Shown piece after piece: positions 35,121 to 44,266 of a stretch of DNA of 64,000 nucleotides. The translations under genes and the position numbers were made by a program. A model generated the notes under the pieces. It made no database searches. It was given only the letters and a program-made list of their open reading frames with translations, and had not been told where the DNA came from. Each line of letters starts with the position of its first letter. The stretch's first letter is position 1. The DNA is from Virgibacillus_P tibetensis (GTDB lineage: Bacteria; Bacillota; Bacilli; Bacillales; Amphibacillaceae), in the NCBI RefSeq assembly GCF_036026595.1, contig NZ_JARZFX010000001.1:835891-899890 (forward strand). The letters are read 5' to 3'.

Positions 35121-36179
35121 TTGCTCCGTACTATCAGTAAACGCCAATGGACATTTATTTTATTATTAATTTTTATAATATTAATCTTCTTTTTTATATT
35201 ACCAATTTCAGTACCCTTAATTGTGGCTTTATTAACCGCAATGTTACTTAACCCGATCGTACGTTTAATACAGCGCAAAACAAAAATCAGTCGAAAAGCT
35301 TCTGTCATCATCGTTTTTTTATTGTTTTTATTATTTGTAGGTATTGCTGGTACTTTTGTCGTCACAAAAGCTGTAACACAAGTGGTGAATTTTGTAGAAG
35401 ATGTCCCCACCCATTTCAACCAACTTAATCGAGCCTATGACAATTGGGAATCTGACTTCCAAAACTATACAAGTAACCTTCCCGAAGAATTTGTTAATCA
35501 GATATCGGAAACAATCGAACAAAATTTACATAAACTCAGTGAAACCGCTAAAGAGAAAATAACGCTTGACAATATTGCTCAAATTTTTACAAAAGTACCT
35601 CAATATCTAATTAGCTTCATTGTTTTTTTAATTGCTCTATTTTTATTTATGCTGGAACTTCCAATCCTTAAATCTAAGTTGTATCACATGCTAACGAAAG
35701 AAACTGCGGAGAAAGTATCATTTATGAATACACGTCTATCCAGTGTGCTTCTAGGCTTTTTAAAGGCACAGCTCCTTGTCAGTCTCATTATTCTAGGAGT
35801 TAGTTTAATAGGGTTGTTCCTTATAGCACCAGAAGTCGCAATAATTATGTCACTGATTATTTGGCTGGTCGACCTTATTCCTATTATTGGATCAATTATT
35901 ATTTTGGGTCCATGGGCTATTTTCCACCTATTAGCTGGAGATTCAACTATGGGGATACAACTTGCCATATTAGCAGTAATACTGCTTGCTGTAAGGAGAA
36001 TTGTAGAACCCAAAGTAATGGGTCAGCATATCGGCCTTTCTCCTCTGGCCACCTTAATTGCCATGTTTATTGGACTAAAACTTTTAGGCATCTTAGGATT
36101 TATTATAGGGCCGGTACTCGTAATTGCTTTTAACTCAGCTAAAGAGGCCGGTATTATAAAATGGAATATTAAAATTTAA
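35121..36179 (+). CDS. AI-2E family transporter
   Basis: 352 aa, TTG start; GGGG lies 13 bases upstream, a rather long spacing. About eight membrane segments, with a soluble helical region at about residues 95-155 typical of the PF01594 (AI-2E exporter/YtvI/YdbI) family. The conserved C-terminal block is RRIVEPKVMGQHIGLSPLATLIAMFIGLKLLGILGFIIGPVL. Such proteins export autoinducer-2 or act as Na+/H+ antiporters in haloalkaliphiles; the substrate here cannot be told. Confidence 0.85.
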   Translation: MLRTISKRQWTFILLLIFIILIFFFILPISVPLIVALLTAMLLNPIVRLIQRKTKISRKASVIIVFLLFLLFVGIAGTFVVTKAVTQVVNFVEDVPTHFNQLNRAYDNWESDFQNYTSNLPEEFVNQISETIEQNLHKLSETAKEKITLDNIAQIFTKVPQYLISFIVFLIALFLFMLELPILKSKLYHMLTKETAEKVSFMNTRLSSVLLGFLKAQLLVSLIILGVSLIGLFLIAPEVAIIMSLIIWLVDLIPIIGSIIILGPWAIFHLLAGDSTMGIQLAILAVILLAVRRIVEPKVMGQHIGLSPLATLIAMFIGLKLLGILGFIIGPVLVIAFNSAKEAGIIKWNIKI

Positions 36180-36189
36180 TACATTCAAA

Positions 36190-36223
36190 AAAGGGATGAG
36201 CATAGATTATGCTCATCCCTTTC
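36190..36223. terminator. Bidirectional terminator, AI-2E transporter / ctaM
   Basis: AAGGGATGAGCAT (36191-36203) pairs with ATGCTCATCCCTT (36209-36221), 13 perfect pairs with a 5-base loop, between convergent genes. Confidence 0.85.
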
Positions 36224-36226
36224 CTA

Positions 36227-36682
36227 TTATGTTCCTAATATGGCCTTAATCATACTAGTAGTTTCCCCACCCTCGTAGAGAATGTATAAAAGCAAGTAAA
36301 CCATCAGCCCTGTAATAGCAGTAAAGAACCAAATGATACTTGTGACAGGCCCTATCTTTCTGTGTACTGCAATTTTTCGTTTAAAAGCTAGGGTAATAGT
36401 TACAACGCCAAACACAGCCCCCGTAGTAGCTAATATTATATGAAAAATCAAGAATATTGTATAATAAATCCTCAATTCGTCAGGCCCGCCAAAATCTGTA
36501 TTTCCGACAAATACTGTACGTGAAACGTAAATAATAAAAAATAAAAGAGCACTGGCTGCAGCAGCTATCATTGTTTTTTTGTGAGCAGAGGATTTTCCTT
36601 TGATTATCAATCTCCACCCAAAAGCTACAAGAATTGCACTTAGTAATATTAAAAAAGTGCTGATTGTAGGTAAAAAAGGCAT
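36227..36682 (-). CDS. ctaM: Cytochrome oxidase assembly protein CtaM (DUF420)
   Basis: 151 aa, four to five membrane segments. The DUF420 pattern of conserved His residues is seen (SSAHKKTMIAAAASALLF, IFHIILATTGAVFG, AVHRKIGPVTSIIWFFTAITG). In Staphylococcus aureus CtaM is needed for maturation of heme-A oxidases; B. subtilis YozB is its homologue. Its position after ctaG supports a role in caa3 assembly. Confidence 0.88.
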   Translation of the reverse strand: MPFLPTISTFLILLSAILVAFGWRLIIKGKSSAHKKTMIAAAASALLFFIIYVSRTVFVGNTDFGGPDELRIYYTIFLIFHIILATTGAVFGVVTITLAFKRKIAVHRKIGPVTSIIWFFTAITGLMVYLLLYILYEGGETTSMIKAILGT

Positions 36683-36720
36683 CTGTTACACTATCCTTTC
36701 AAAAGCTGGTATGTAGTAGA

Positions 36721-36758
36721 AAAACACATAATCCCATTAGAAATGAGATTCGTGTTTT
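36721..36758 (-). terminator. Terminator after ctaG
   Basis: The imperfect repeat AACACGAATCTCATT / AATGGGATTATGTGTT flanks a short loop and is followed by TTTTT on the minus strand, between ctaG and ctaM. Confidence 0.6.
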
Positions 36759-36763
36759 CCTTG

Positions 36764-37672
36764 TTAAGATTGAGTCTGGGTTTCAGTAACAGGAATTGGG
36801 TCAATCTCTAGGCTCTTTTTATTAAACCATTTAAAGAAAACCCTCCCTAAAATAACACCATATGTTATTTCCTGCATGATTTTCATAATTATTCCACCCA
36901 ATTGCTGGTCTTCCATCGTACTAAACGGAGAAAACATTTCTGGACCAGATATTGAATAAGTAATTCCCTGCAGGACATCTCCTGGGACACATAAAGCCAA
37001 TGCCTGCATCCAAGCCCCATCCTGACTATAAGTTGCAAATAACGCATGATCAGCGAATATAATCAATACACAGGCTGGAGTTATTAAGACGCCATTAGCA
37101 AAAATATAACCTAGTTTAAGTACTGGGCTCATCGTGTCGTATTCCTTTATTGGTGAAAGAATTGGCCACCAAACAATAAATGCAGCAAACAAAATCGTAA
37201 GGGAAATCGATGTGTGAATCAGTTGCGATGACTTTGCAAAGTCAAAAACTGCAGGAACATGATAAAGAGAAAACAATGTATTAAATAGCAGTAAGGATAT
37301 AATCGGCTTTGTTAAAAGCTTCAATACCGGTTTAATTACTGGCTTTTCAATTACTTTTCTCCAAACCCAGACAGGTAGCCCTTTAATGATAAAAATAGGA
37401 AATATAAGGTAATATATAGCCATTTGAACCATATGAGCACTTAACATGATGTGTGACAGTAGATCAACTGGTGAACCCTTCACAAGATACAGTAATAACA
37501 AAGCTGTATAGAAGAAAATTTGTTGCGAAAAGGATGGCTTATCATTTTCACCAAACTTACGCCGGTAAGGCCCAGTTATTAGAAAATATAGTAACGCTAA
37601 GAATAGTACAAACATGAAAAAGTATGGACTCCATAATGCGCGAAAACCAAATATTTGTAGTTCTAACCACAT
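36764..37672 (-). CDS. ctaG: Cytochrome c oxidase assembly factor CtaG
   Basis: 302 aa, about seven membrane segments. Family blocks: LYLVKGSPVDLLSHIMLSAHMVQMAIYYLI near residues 58-88 (His-rich helix) and a Pro/Gly loop near 210-240. This Bacillus-type CtaG is needed for active caa3 oxidase and is thought to help form the CuB centre. A terminator separates it from ctaF, so it may be less expressed than the subunit genes. Confidence 0.93.
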   Translation of the reverse strand: MWLELQIFGFRALWSPYFFMFVLFLALLYFLITGPYRRKFGENDKPSFSQQIFFYTALLLLYLVKGSPVDLLSHIMLSAHMVQMAIYYLIFPIFIIKGLPVWVWRKVIEKPVIKPVLKLLTKPIISLLLFNTLFSLYHVPAVFDFAKSSQLIHTSISLTILFAAFIVWWPILSPIKEYDTMSPVLKLGYIFANGVLITPACVLIIFADHALFATYSQDGAWMQALALCVPGDVLQGITYSISGPEMFSPFSTMEDQQLGGIIMKIMQEITYGVILGRVFFKWFNKKSLEIDPIPVTETQTQS

Positions 37673-37770
37673 AATTATTCACTCCAAAAAAGGGATTGTC
37701 TCTATTATTATAACTTAATTACCTTATTCACACACTTGTTAATGTGACAAATTAATAACGATCTGAATAG

Positions 37771-37798
37771 AAAAAAGACCGGGGTTCAAACCCGGTCT
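37771..37798 (-). terminator. Terminator between ctaF and ctaG
   Basis: AGACCGGG (37776-37783) pairs with CCCGGTCT (37791-37798), 8 GC-rich pairs, followed by six T on the minus strand. It probably lowers expression of ctaG and ctaM relative to the oxidase subunits. Confidence 0.85.
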
Positions 37799-37804
37799 CT
37801 TCCA

Positions 37805-38128
37805 TTACCACCAAACAATAAGTAATAGAGCGGCTAATGTTAATACAGCTGCTCCCATACCTCCATAAATCATCACTGCAGGCATTTCATGTCCTCTATC
37901 CTTCATATGCATGAAATAGTAAAACTGAAATGCTACTTGCACAATTGCTAATATAATCAGCAAAGGGATAATAAACATGCTTTCCATAGCTTCTGTACCA
38001 ACTAGCACAAAAGCAATTATAGTAAAGCCAATCATTAGTGCAAAGGAAATTAGTTGCTTTTTCATTTCCTCTTTGTTCCTTTGTTGCCTGAAAGTATCAA
38101 CTTTATTGGTATCGGTGCTTTCTGTCAT
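37805..38128 (-). CDS. ctaF: Cytochrome c oxidase subunit IV CtaF
   Basis: 107 aa, three membrane segments (about residues 27-47, 52-72, 83-105). The loop QFYYFMHMKDRGHEMP between segments 2 and 3 is the signature of bacterial subunit IV. The start lies 3 bases past the ctaE stop, with GGAAAGGTGG as RBS inside ctaE. Confidence 0.93.
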   Translation of the reverse strand: MTESTDTNKVDTFRQQRNKEEMKKQLISFALMIGFTIIAFVLVGTEAMESMFIIPLLIILAIVQVAFQFYYFMHMKDRGHEMPAVMIYGGMGAAVLTLAALLLIVWW

Positions 38129-38131
38129 GAA

Positions 38132-38755
38132 TTAACCCACCTTTCCCATTAAATAAACAACTGTAAAGATAAATACCCATACAACATCTATAAAGTGCCA
38201 GTATAAACTAAATGTGTAGTACTTTGGTGCGTTGTACAGATTCAAACCTCTTTTTGCGTTACGGACCATTAGTGCAATTAACCAGCTTAGACCAAATACA
38301 ACGTGTCCCCCATGGAAGCCAACCAATGTATAGAAAGCCGATCCAAATGCTGATGAACGGAACGTAAATCCATAATCATTAATATAGTGAGCAAACTCGT
38401 ATATTTCACATGCTAAGAACCCAATACCCAGAAGTGCTGTAATTCCCAGCCATAACTGCATTTTTTTAAAGTCGTTGTTCTTCATATGGTACATTGCATA
38501 AACACTAGTCAAAGAACTAGTTAATAACAACATGGTCATAAGAAAAACCAGTTCTAATCCAAATAAATCCGTTGTACTTGGTCCACCTGCAGTGGAATTT
38601 TTCAGTGCGAGATATGTTCCAAATAAACTAGCGAAAAGAACTGTTTCACCACCAAGGAAAAACCACAGACCCAAGAACTTATTTTTACCTTCAAGGGTGG
38701 CTTTTTCTGGTTCTTCCGGCATTGTAGCAGGGTTCAAGGAATGATCGTGACTCAT
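38132..38755 (-). CDS. ctaE: Cytochrome c oxidase subunit III CtaE
   Basis: 207 aa from the ATG at 38755 (GGGAGG in the end of ctaD); a longer frame inside ctaD is rejected. Five membrane segments with the caa3-type motifs FLGLWFFLGGETVLFASLFGTYL, FHGGHVVFGLSWLIAL and YWHFIDVVWVFIFTVVYL. The short N-terminus MSHDHSLNPATMPEEPEK is typical. It overlaps the RBS of ctaF. Confidence 0.95.
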   Translation of the reverse strand: MSHDHSLNPATMPEEPEKATLEGKNKFLGLWFFLGGETVLFASLFGTYLALKNSTAGGPSTTDLFGLELVFLMTMLLLTSSLTSVYAMYHMKNNDFKKMQLWLGITALLGIGFLACEIYEFAHYINDYGFTFRSSAFGSAFYTLVGFHGGHVVFGLSWLIALMVRNAKRGLNLYNAPKYYTFSLYWHFIDVVWVFIFTVVYLMGKVG

Positions 38756-38756
38756 A

Positions 38757-40610
38757 TTAGTCAGCCTCCCTTTCAAGTTCTTCTTTTGTAATGTGATAAC
38801 CATGATCATCTTTTAATGATCTTACTAACATAGAACCAAGAGATATAGCCATTCCACCAAATAACACAACCAACCATCCACGGTGGTCCGTTTGGTATAT
38901 AAAACCGAATCCTGCAATGAAGAAACCTAATGACATTACAAACGGTATAATTGAACCGTTTGGCATATGAATATCTCCAACTGGTTCTGCTGGCGTCATT
39001 TTACCTTTTCCTTCAGTTTTTTCAATCCATAAAGGATCTAAACCACGTACTAATGGCAACTGTTTAAAGTTGTAATACGGTGGTGGTGAAGGAATTGACC
39101 ATTCAAGAGTACGTCCATCCCACGGGTCAGCAGGTGCTTTTTCACCTTTAGTTGCTGTATAGACAATATTAATAAAGAATATAATAACCGCGATAGCCAT
39201 CAGAAATGCGCCAATGGTACTAATTAGGTTACCTGTATCTAAGCCTTGATTCTCCAGGAATACCCAGTAACGACGTGGCATACCCATCAAGCCAAGGAAA
39301 TGCTGAATAAAGAATGTTAAGTGGAATCCAACCAGGAAAATCCAAAATGCCATTTTTCCCATTCCTTCATGGAGTATTCTACCAAACATTTTCGGCCACC
39401 AATAATGGAGACCCGCTAGTATTCCAAATAATGTACCACCAACAATAACATAGTGGAAATGTGCTACTACAAAATACGTGTCATGGTACTGGTAATCTGC
39501 TACAGCAGAAGCAAGCATAACACCAGTCATACCACCAATTGTAAATGTAGGTACAAACCCTAGAGTCCATAGCATAGCAGAGTTGATCGTAATACTCCCG
39601 CCCCACATTGTTGCCAGCCAGTTGAAGATCTTAATGCCGGTAGGTACTGCAATAGCCATAGTTGCTATTGCGAAAATCGAGTTTGCTACCGGTCCTAAAC
39701 CAACTGTAAACATATGGTGGGCCCAAACCATAAATCCTAAAAATGCAATTAAAATCGTTGCAAAGACCATTGCTGTGTAACCAAATAGTCTCTTTTTAGA
39801 AAATGTGGAGATTATATCACTAAAAAGCCCGAATGCTGGCAATATCAAAATGTAAACCTCAGGGTGACCAAATATCCAGAATAAATGCTGCCAGATAACT
39901 GTGTTCCCGCCAAGAGCTACATCAAAGAATGCTGAGCCAAACATACGGTCAAACATTAATAAGAATAAGCCAACAGTCAAAGCAGGGAAAGCAAACAATA
40001 TTAATGTACTTGTAACAAATGTAGTCCATGAGAATAATGGCATTCTCATATAAGTCATGCCTGGACCACGCATTGTAACAATCGTTACTAGAAAGTTAAT
40101 ACCACCTATCAGTGTACCGGCACCCGATATCTGGAGACCCAATACATAGAAATCCACACCATGTCCTGGTGACTGTAGTGATAATGGAGCGTAGGAAGTC
40201 CACCCTGCATCAGGCGCTCCTCCCAGGAACCAACTGCAATTTAATATAACTCCACCAAACAAGAATAACCAAAAACCTAATGCGTTCAGAAATGGAAACG
40301 CTACATCACGCGCCCCAATCTGTAAAGGCATGACGGCATTCATCAAACCTAATAATAACGGCATTGCTGCAAGGAAAATCATCGTTGTACCATGCATCGT
40401 TATCATTTCATTGTACAAACCTGCACTGATAAAATCATTTTCAGGTTTAATTAATTGAATACGTATAATCATTGCTTCTAATCCGCCAAGCAGGAAGAAA
40501 AAACCACCACCAAATAAATACAAATGTGCTATCTTCTTATGGTCTACAGTAGTTAAATAATCCCACAACACAGCGCCGAAGCCTCTCTTTTGAGTAGCTG
40601 CTATACTCAA
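38757..40610 (-). CDS. ctaD: Cytochrome c oxidase subunit I CtaD (caa3 type)
   Basis: 617 aa, 14 predicted membrane segments including C-terminal extra helices. It carries heme a and the heme a3-CuB centre. Visible motifs: MHGTTMIF (heme a His), WIFGHPEVYILILPAFG (CuB His and cross-linked Tyr), VWAHHMFTVG (CuB His pair) and VAHFHYVIVGG (heme ligands). Start is TTG with GGGAGG before it. It follows ctaC by 52 bases and leads the tight ctaD-E-F block. Confidence 0.97.
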   Translation of the reverse strand: MSIAATQKRGFGAVLWDYLTTVDHKKIAHLYLFGGGFFFLLGGLEAMIIRIQLIKPENDFISAGLYNEMITMHGTTMIFLAAMPLLLGLMNAVMPLQIGARDVAFPFLNALGFWLFLFGGVILNCSWFLGGAPDAGWTSYAPLSLQSPGHGVDFYVLGLQISGAGTLIGGINFLVTIVTMRGPGMTYMRMPLFSWTTFVTSTLILFAFPALTVGLFLLMFDRMFGSAFFDVALGGNTVIWQHLFWIFGHPEVYILILPAFGLFSDIISTFSKKRLFGYTAMVFATILIAFLGFMVWAHHMFTVGLGPVANSIFAIATMAIAVPTGIKIFNWLATMWGGSITINSAMLWTLGFVPTFTIGGMTGVMLASAVADYQYHDTYFVVAHFHYVIVGGTLFGILAGLHYWWPKMFGRILHEGMGKMAFWIFLVGFHLTFFIQHFLGLMGMPRRYWVFLENQGLDTGNLISTIGAFLMAIAVIIFFINIVYTATKGEKAPADPWDGRTLEWSIPSPPPYYNFKQLPLVRGLDPLWIEKTEGKGKMTPAEPVGDIHMPNGSIIPFVMSLGFFIAGFGFIYQTDHRGWLVVLFGGMAISLGSMLVRSLKDDHGYHITKEELEREAD

Positions 40611-40662
40611 ATTATAAACCTCCCTTATACATCCTACATCTCATAATATGTTTTATTTTTCT

Positions 40663-41715
40663 TTAATTCCCTGCACTTTCAGGTGTTATTTCAGAAGGTT
40701 GAAGCTGCATTAAATAATCTGCTATACTGCCTGCTTCTTCCTCAGAAAGAGCTGGGTAATTACCAGTCATTTTATTTCCTGGCTTAATTGATTCAGGATC
40801 TACCAACCAGTCTACAATGTTTTCTTTATTGTATTCGAGTATACCTGCAACTTCAGAACGATCTCCGAAGTTTGTTAGGTTGGGACCAACTTGAGCTGGG
40901 GAAGAACCAATAGCATGGCAACCCATACAATTATTAGCCTCAAATAAATCTCTTCCATCTTGTGCAACCGTATCTAATGACTCAGAGTCCGGATCAACGT
41001 TTTGCATATCCTCAACCCATTGGTCAAACTCCTCAGGACTAACTGCAATTACTTTAAAGTCCATCAGTGAATGGGACGGGCCACATAGCTCAGCACATTT
41101 ACCCCAATAGACACCCTCTTCATATGCTTCGATATACATTGTATTTACGTTTTCAGGGTTAACATCCATCTTACCTGAAATACTCGGTACCCAAAAAGAA
41201 TGAATTACATCAGAAGAAAGCATGTGCAGATATACTTTTTCTCCTGTTGGGATATAAATATCCTGACTTGTCTGGATTTCTTCTCCCTCATAATTAAAGT
41301 GCCACCAATACTGATTACCAGTAACATCTATATTCAGTCCGTCATTTGATCCTGACTCATCTGCTAGATCAAATGTAGCTGCAACTGTTGGCACTGCTAG
41401 TATTAATACCAAAATTATTGGAATTAATGTCCAAACAGTTTCCAAGGTTTTATTCCCCTCAACTTGTTTTGGTATGTAATCTTCTTGTCCCTTCTTCTTA
41501 CGGAAACGAATTAAGACAATTACATAAATAAGTATTACGATAAAAAATACAAATAACATAATTATTGTTGATAGAATTATTAAATTCATTGAAGCCTCTG
41601 CACCATATCCCTTTGGCACAAGAGCTGTTAAGTTTTCTTTACCACACCCAGATAAAATAAGTGCAAGTGTACCTAACAGGAATAAAGATTTAAACCTTCC
41701 CATCCAACCTTTCAT
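40663..41715 (-). CDS. ctaC: Cytochrome c oxidase subunit II with fused cytochrome c, CtaC
   Basis: 350 aa lipoprotein: signal peptide with lipobox LSGC, Cys24. Two membrane helices (about 45-68 and 90-112) precede the CuA domain with CAELCGPSHSLMDFKV near residues 204-219. The C-terminal cytochrome c domain has CMGCH near 263-267 and the axial Met in NKMTGNYP. The fused heme c makes this a caa3 oxidase that can take electrons without soluble cytochrome c. It follows ctaB. Confidence 0.97.
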   Translation of the reverse strand: MKGWMGRFKSLFLLGTLALILSGCGKENLTALVPKGYGAEASMNLIILSTIIMLFVFFIVILIYVIVLIRFRKKKGQEDYIPKQVEGNKTLETVWTLIPIILVLILAVPTVAATFDLADESGSNDGLNIDVTGNQYWWHFNYEGEEIQTSQDIYIPTGEKVYLHMLSSDVIHSFWVPSISGKMDVNPENVNTMYIEAYEEGVYWGKCAELCGPSHSLMDFKVIAVSPEEFDQWVEDMQNVDPDSESLDTVAQDGRDLFEANNCMGCHAIGSSPAQVGPNLTNFGDRSEVAGILEYNKENIVDWLVDPESIKPGNKMTGNYPALSEEEAGSIADYLMQLQPSEITPESAGN

Positions 41716-41782
41716 TTAATCATACCTCTCTTTCTTCTTGGTAAATTCCTTATATATATAGTTATATTAGTAAGGACAAAAT

Positions 41783-42724
41783 TTAATTAAATGGGGAACT
41801 CAATGTAACAACAACCATCATCAAGAAAAATATGGTCAGGTAATTAATTGAATAAACAAATATCATGTTAGCCCATTTCAAATCATTCTTCATAAAAAAT
41901 CCACTTATCCCAATTGCCAGCCAGCCTACGTTGAGTAAGGTGGCAATAACAACAAAAGTTGTACCGAGAGTTGTTAAATAAAATGGTAACGGCAGTAAAC
42001 ATGCAATGTAAACTACAACCTGCCTTTTAGTGAATTCAAAACCATGTACAGCAGGCAGCATAGGAATACCAGCAGCTTTATAATCATTATTTTTTCTCAT
42101 TGCTAATGCAAGAAAATGTGGTGTTTGCCAAATAAACATTACTAAAAACAAGATAAAAGGCACAATATGAAAACTCGGATCAATTGCTGCCCAACCAATC
42201 AACGGGGGGACTGCACCTGAGAAACTTCCGATTGCTGTATTAAGCGTATACTTTCGTTTTGACCACATTGTATATAACACAACATAAATGAACCATCCCA
42301 AGAATGCGAATAAAGCTGCTTGTACTGTAGTGAACAGCAAGAGGATTAAACCAAGTAGTGTTGTTGTTATACCTAATCCCAACGCTGTATTTATTGATAT
42401 ATTACCAGTTACCGTAGGGCGGGATTTTGTTCTTATCATTATTGGATCAATATCGACATCATACCAATTATTAAGGATACATCCTCCAGCAATTACGAGA
42501 GCACTTCCAGCTATGGTTAAAAGAAATACATCCCAATAAGCTATAAATGAAGAACCTGTAAAATGTAGAGCTAACCAGAATCCTGTAAAAACAGTAATCA
42601 TGTTCGAATTTACAATCCCTATTTTAATAAGAGATTTCAGATCGGAAATAATAGTTGTATTCGATTTTTGCGACATGGCAACATTGCCAATTATCTGTGA
42701 AGTAGGCGCCTCCACTTTATCCAT
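41783..42724 (-). CDS. ctaB: Protoheme IX farnesyltransferase CtaB (heme O synthase)
   Basis: 313 aa from the ATG at 42724 (GGGGGG 7 bases upstream). It adds a farnesyl group to heme B. Nine membrane segments; prenyltransferase motif NNWYDVDIDPIMIRTKSRP (DxxxD type) near residues 80-98, and the second conserved loop LGWFIYVVLYTMWSKRKY. It starts the ctaBCDEFG unit and diverges from ctaA. Confidence 0.95.
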   Translation of the reverse strand: MDKVEAPTSQIIGNVAMSQKSNTTIISDLKSLIKIGIVNSNMITVFTGFWLALHFTGSSFIAYWDVFLLTIAGSALVIAGGCILNNWYDVDIDPIMIRTKSRPTVTGNISINTALGLGITTTLLGLILLLFTTVQAALFAFLGWFIYVVLYTMWSKRKYTLNTAIGSFSGAVPPLIGWAAIDPSFHIVPFILFLVMFIWQTPHFLALAMRKNNDYKAAGIPMLPAVHGFEFTKRQVVVYIACLLPLPFYLTTLGTTFVVIATLLNVGWLAIGISGFFMKNDLKWANMIFVYSINYLTIFFLMMVVVTLSSPFN

Positions 42725-43195
42725 TTCCTTACCCCCCTTCAATATCCCACCCAATAAGCATAATAAAATTATGGATATTTTTTACTATTATTCCCCAAAA
42801 TATCCTCACTATTATTCTAATTGTACCATGGAATGATATTACAATCTAATAACTCCCTTGGGGTAATTACTTTGTATTAATTGTGACAAATTCGTGAAAA
42901 GTATGGCTTAAAATTAAAATAAAAGGCATAAAAGCCTTTATTTCGTGTAATTATGTAATAATTTTGCCAATTTAGACACAGTTATACAAAGCATAATCAA
43001 ATATCCCTTATACTATTTCTAGCAAACAATGAACAACAATGCAAGGGTTTTTTTATTTTTCACCATGAAAATAGTAATAAGTCATGATAGTATAACAATT
43101 GTGTGTCATTTGTCATTTTTTATTCTAATTTAATTGCTTTCTAAGTGTAAACAATATTATTATTAGTCTATCATGCAAAAAGCGAGGCTATACTT
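42725..43195. other. Divergent ctaB / ctaA control region
   Basis: About 470 very AT-rich bases without a gene. A hairpin AATAAAAGGC..GCCTTTATT lies at 42918-42942. Ahead of ctaA, TTGCTT and TATTAT spaced by 18 bases (near 43135-43164) could be its sigma-A promoter. In B. subtilis this interval binds ResD; such sites are too degenerate to call by eye. Confidence 0.4.
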
Positions 43196-44152
43196 ATGAT
43201 GAAAATTTTAAAGTGGTTATCAGTTGTTTCTACAATTGGGATGGTATTCATCTTAATTGGTGGGGCACTTGTGACTAAAACAGATTCGGGGGCTGGTTGT
43301 GGAAGCAGTTGGCCATTATGCAACGGCGAATTTTTACCATCCGATATAACCCCTGAATTAATAATAGAGCTAAGTCACAGGTTGGTTTCAGGTGTTGTTG
43401 GCTTTGCAGTTCTCGCACTGGCTATCATTGCCTGGAAATATGCAGGACATATTCGTGAAGTTAAGTTTTTGTCCCTTTTATCCATTTTCTTTTTAGTATT
43501 ACAGGGTCTTATCGGCGCTGCTGCAGTAATGTGGGGGCAATCTGATTTTGTTCTTGCTGCTCATTTTGGTATATCCCTAATATCGTTTGCTTCAGTATTT
43601 TTACTCATGTTACTTATTTTTGAAATTGATAAGAAATTTGATACAAAATCCTTACTTATCCAAAAGAAGCACCGAATAGAAATATACCTACTAACCATCT
43701 ATACGTTAGTAGTTGTTTATACCGGAGCTCTAGTTCGCCATACAAACGCAAATCTTGTGTGTGCTGATTGGCCGTTCTGTACTAATAACTCACCATTTGC
43801 TTTTTCAGACTATAACTTACAACAATGGATCCAAATGGGGCACCGGCTAGCAGCAGGCATCCTCTTCATTTGGACTATAGTGTTCTTTATTAAAATCGCT
43901 AAGAATTACCGGTATAGTCGAGTTATGTATTGGGGCTGGTTTGCTACTTTATCTTTGATCGTTTTACAAGTGTTCTTTGGTGCAATGATTATTTTTACTC
44001 TGTTAAACCTGGGAATCGCTTTACTGCATGCATTTGTTATTTCTTGTTATTTCGGGATGTTGAGTTATTTTATTTTACTTTCCTCCCGGAGCGCTAAATT
44101 TGAAAGAGAAACGCAAAATAATAAAGAAAGAACGTTTGCCTCAATTGAATAG
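43196..44152 (+). CDS. ctaA: Heme A synthase CtaA
   Basis: 318 aa, eight membrane segments in two similar halves. It oxidises the C8 methyl of heme O to give heme A. The first extracytoplasmic loop has Cys35 and Cys42 (GAGCGSSWPLCNG), the same numbers as the disulfide pair in B. subtilis CtaA, followed by ELSHRLVSG with a heme-ligand His. The second half repeats it (CADWPFC, MGHRLAAG). RBS GCGAGG. It diverges from ctaB and converges on pyc. Confidence 0.96.
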   Translation: MMKILKWLSVVSTIGMVFILIGGALVTKTDSGAGCGSSWPLCNGEFLPSDITPELIIELSHRLVSGVVGFAVLALAIIAWKYAGHIREVKFLSLLSIFFLVLQGLIGAAAVMWGQSDFVLAAHFGISLISFASVFLLMLLIFEIDKKFDTKSLLIQKKHRIEIYLLTIYTLVVVYTGALVRHTNANLVCADWPFCTNNSPFAFSDYNLQQWIQMGHRLAAGILFIWTIVFFIKIAKNYRYSRVMYWGWFATLSLIVLQVFFGAMIIFTLLNLGIALLHAFVISCYFGMLSYFILLSSRSAKFERETQNNKERTFASIE

Positions 44153-44158
44153 CTAACT

Positions 44159-44198
44159 AAAAAAGGAAGTAGAATTAATAATCTCTACTTCCTTTTTT
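44159..44198. terminator. Bidirectional terminator, ctaA / pyc
   Basis: AAAAGGAAGTAGA (44161-44173) pairs with TCTACTTCCTTTT (44183-44195), followed by TT on the plus strand and preceded by A on the same strand, so it can work in both directions. Confidence 0.85.
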
Positions 44199-44266
44199 AT
44201 ATTATTGAACACTGAAGTTAACGATAGCTTTTCTGTACTTTACTTTCCTTCCAAATAGGCATCATC

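Noticed and set aside
35078..36013. Minus-strand frames opposite the AI-2E transporter gene
   Set aside because: Mirror frames of a hydrophobic gene; composition typical of antisense shadows.
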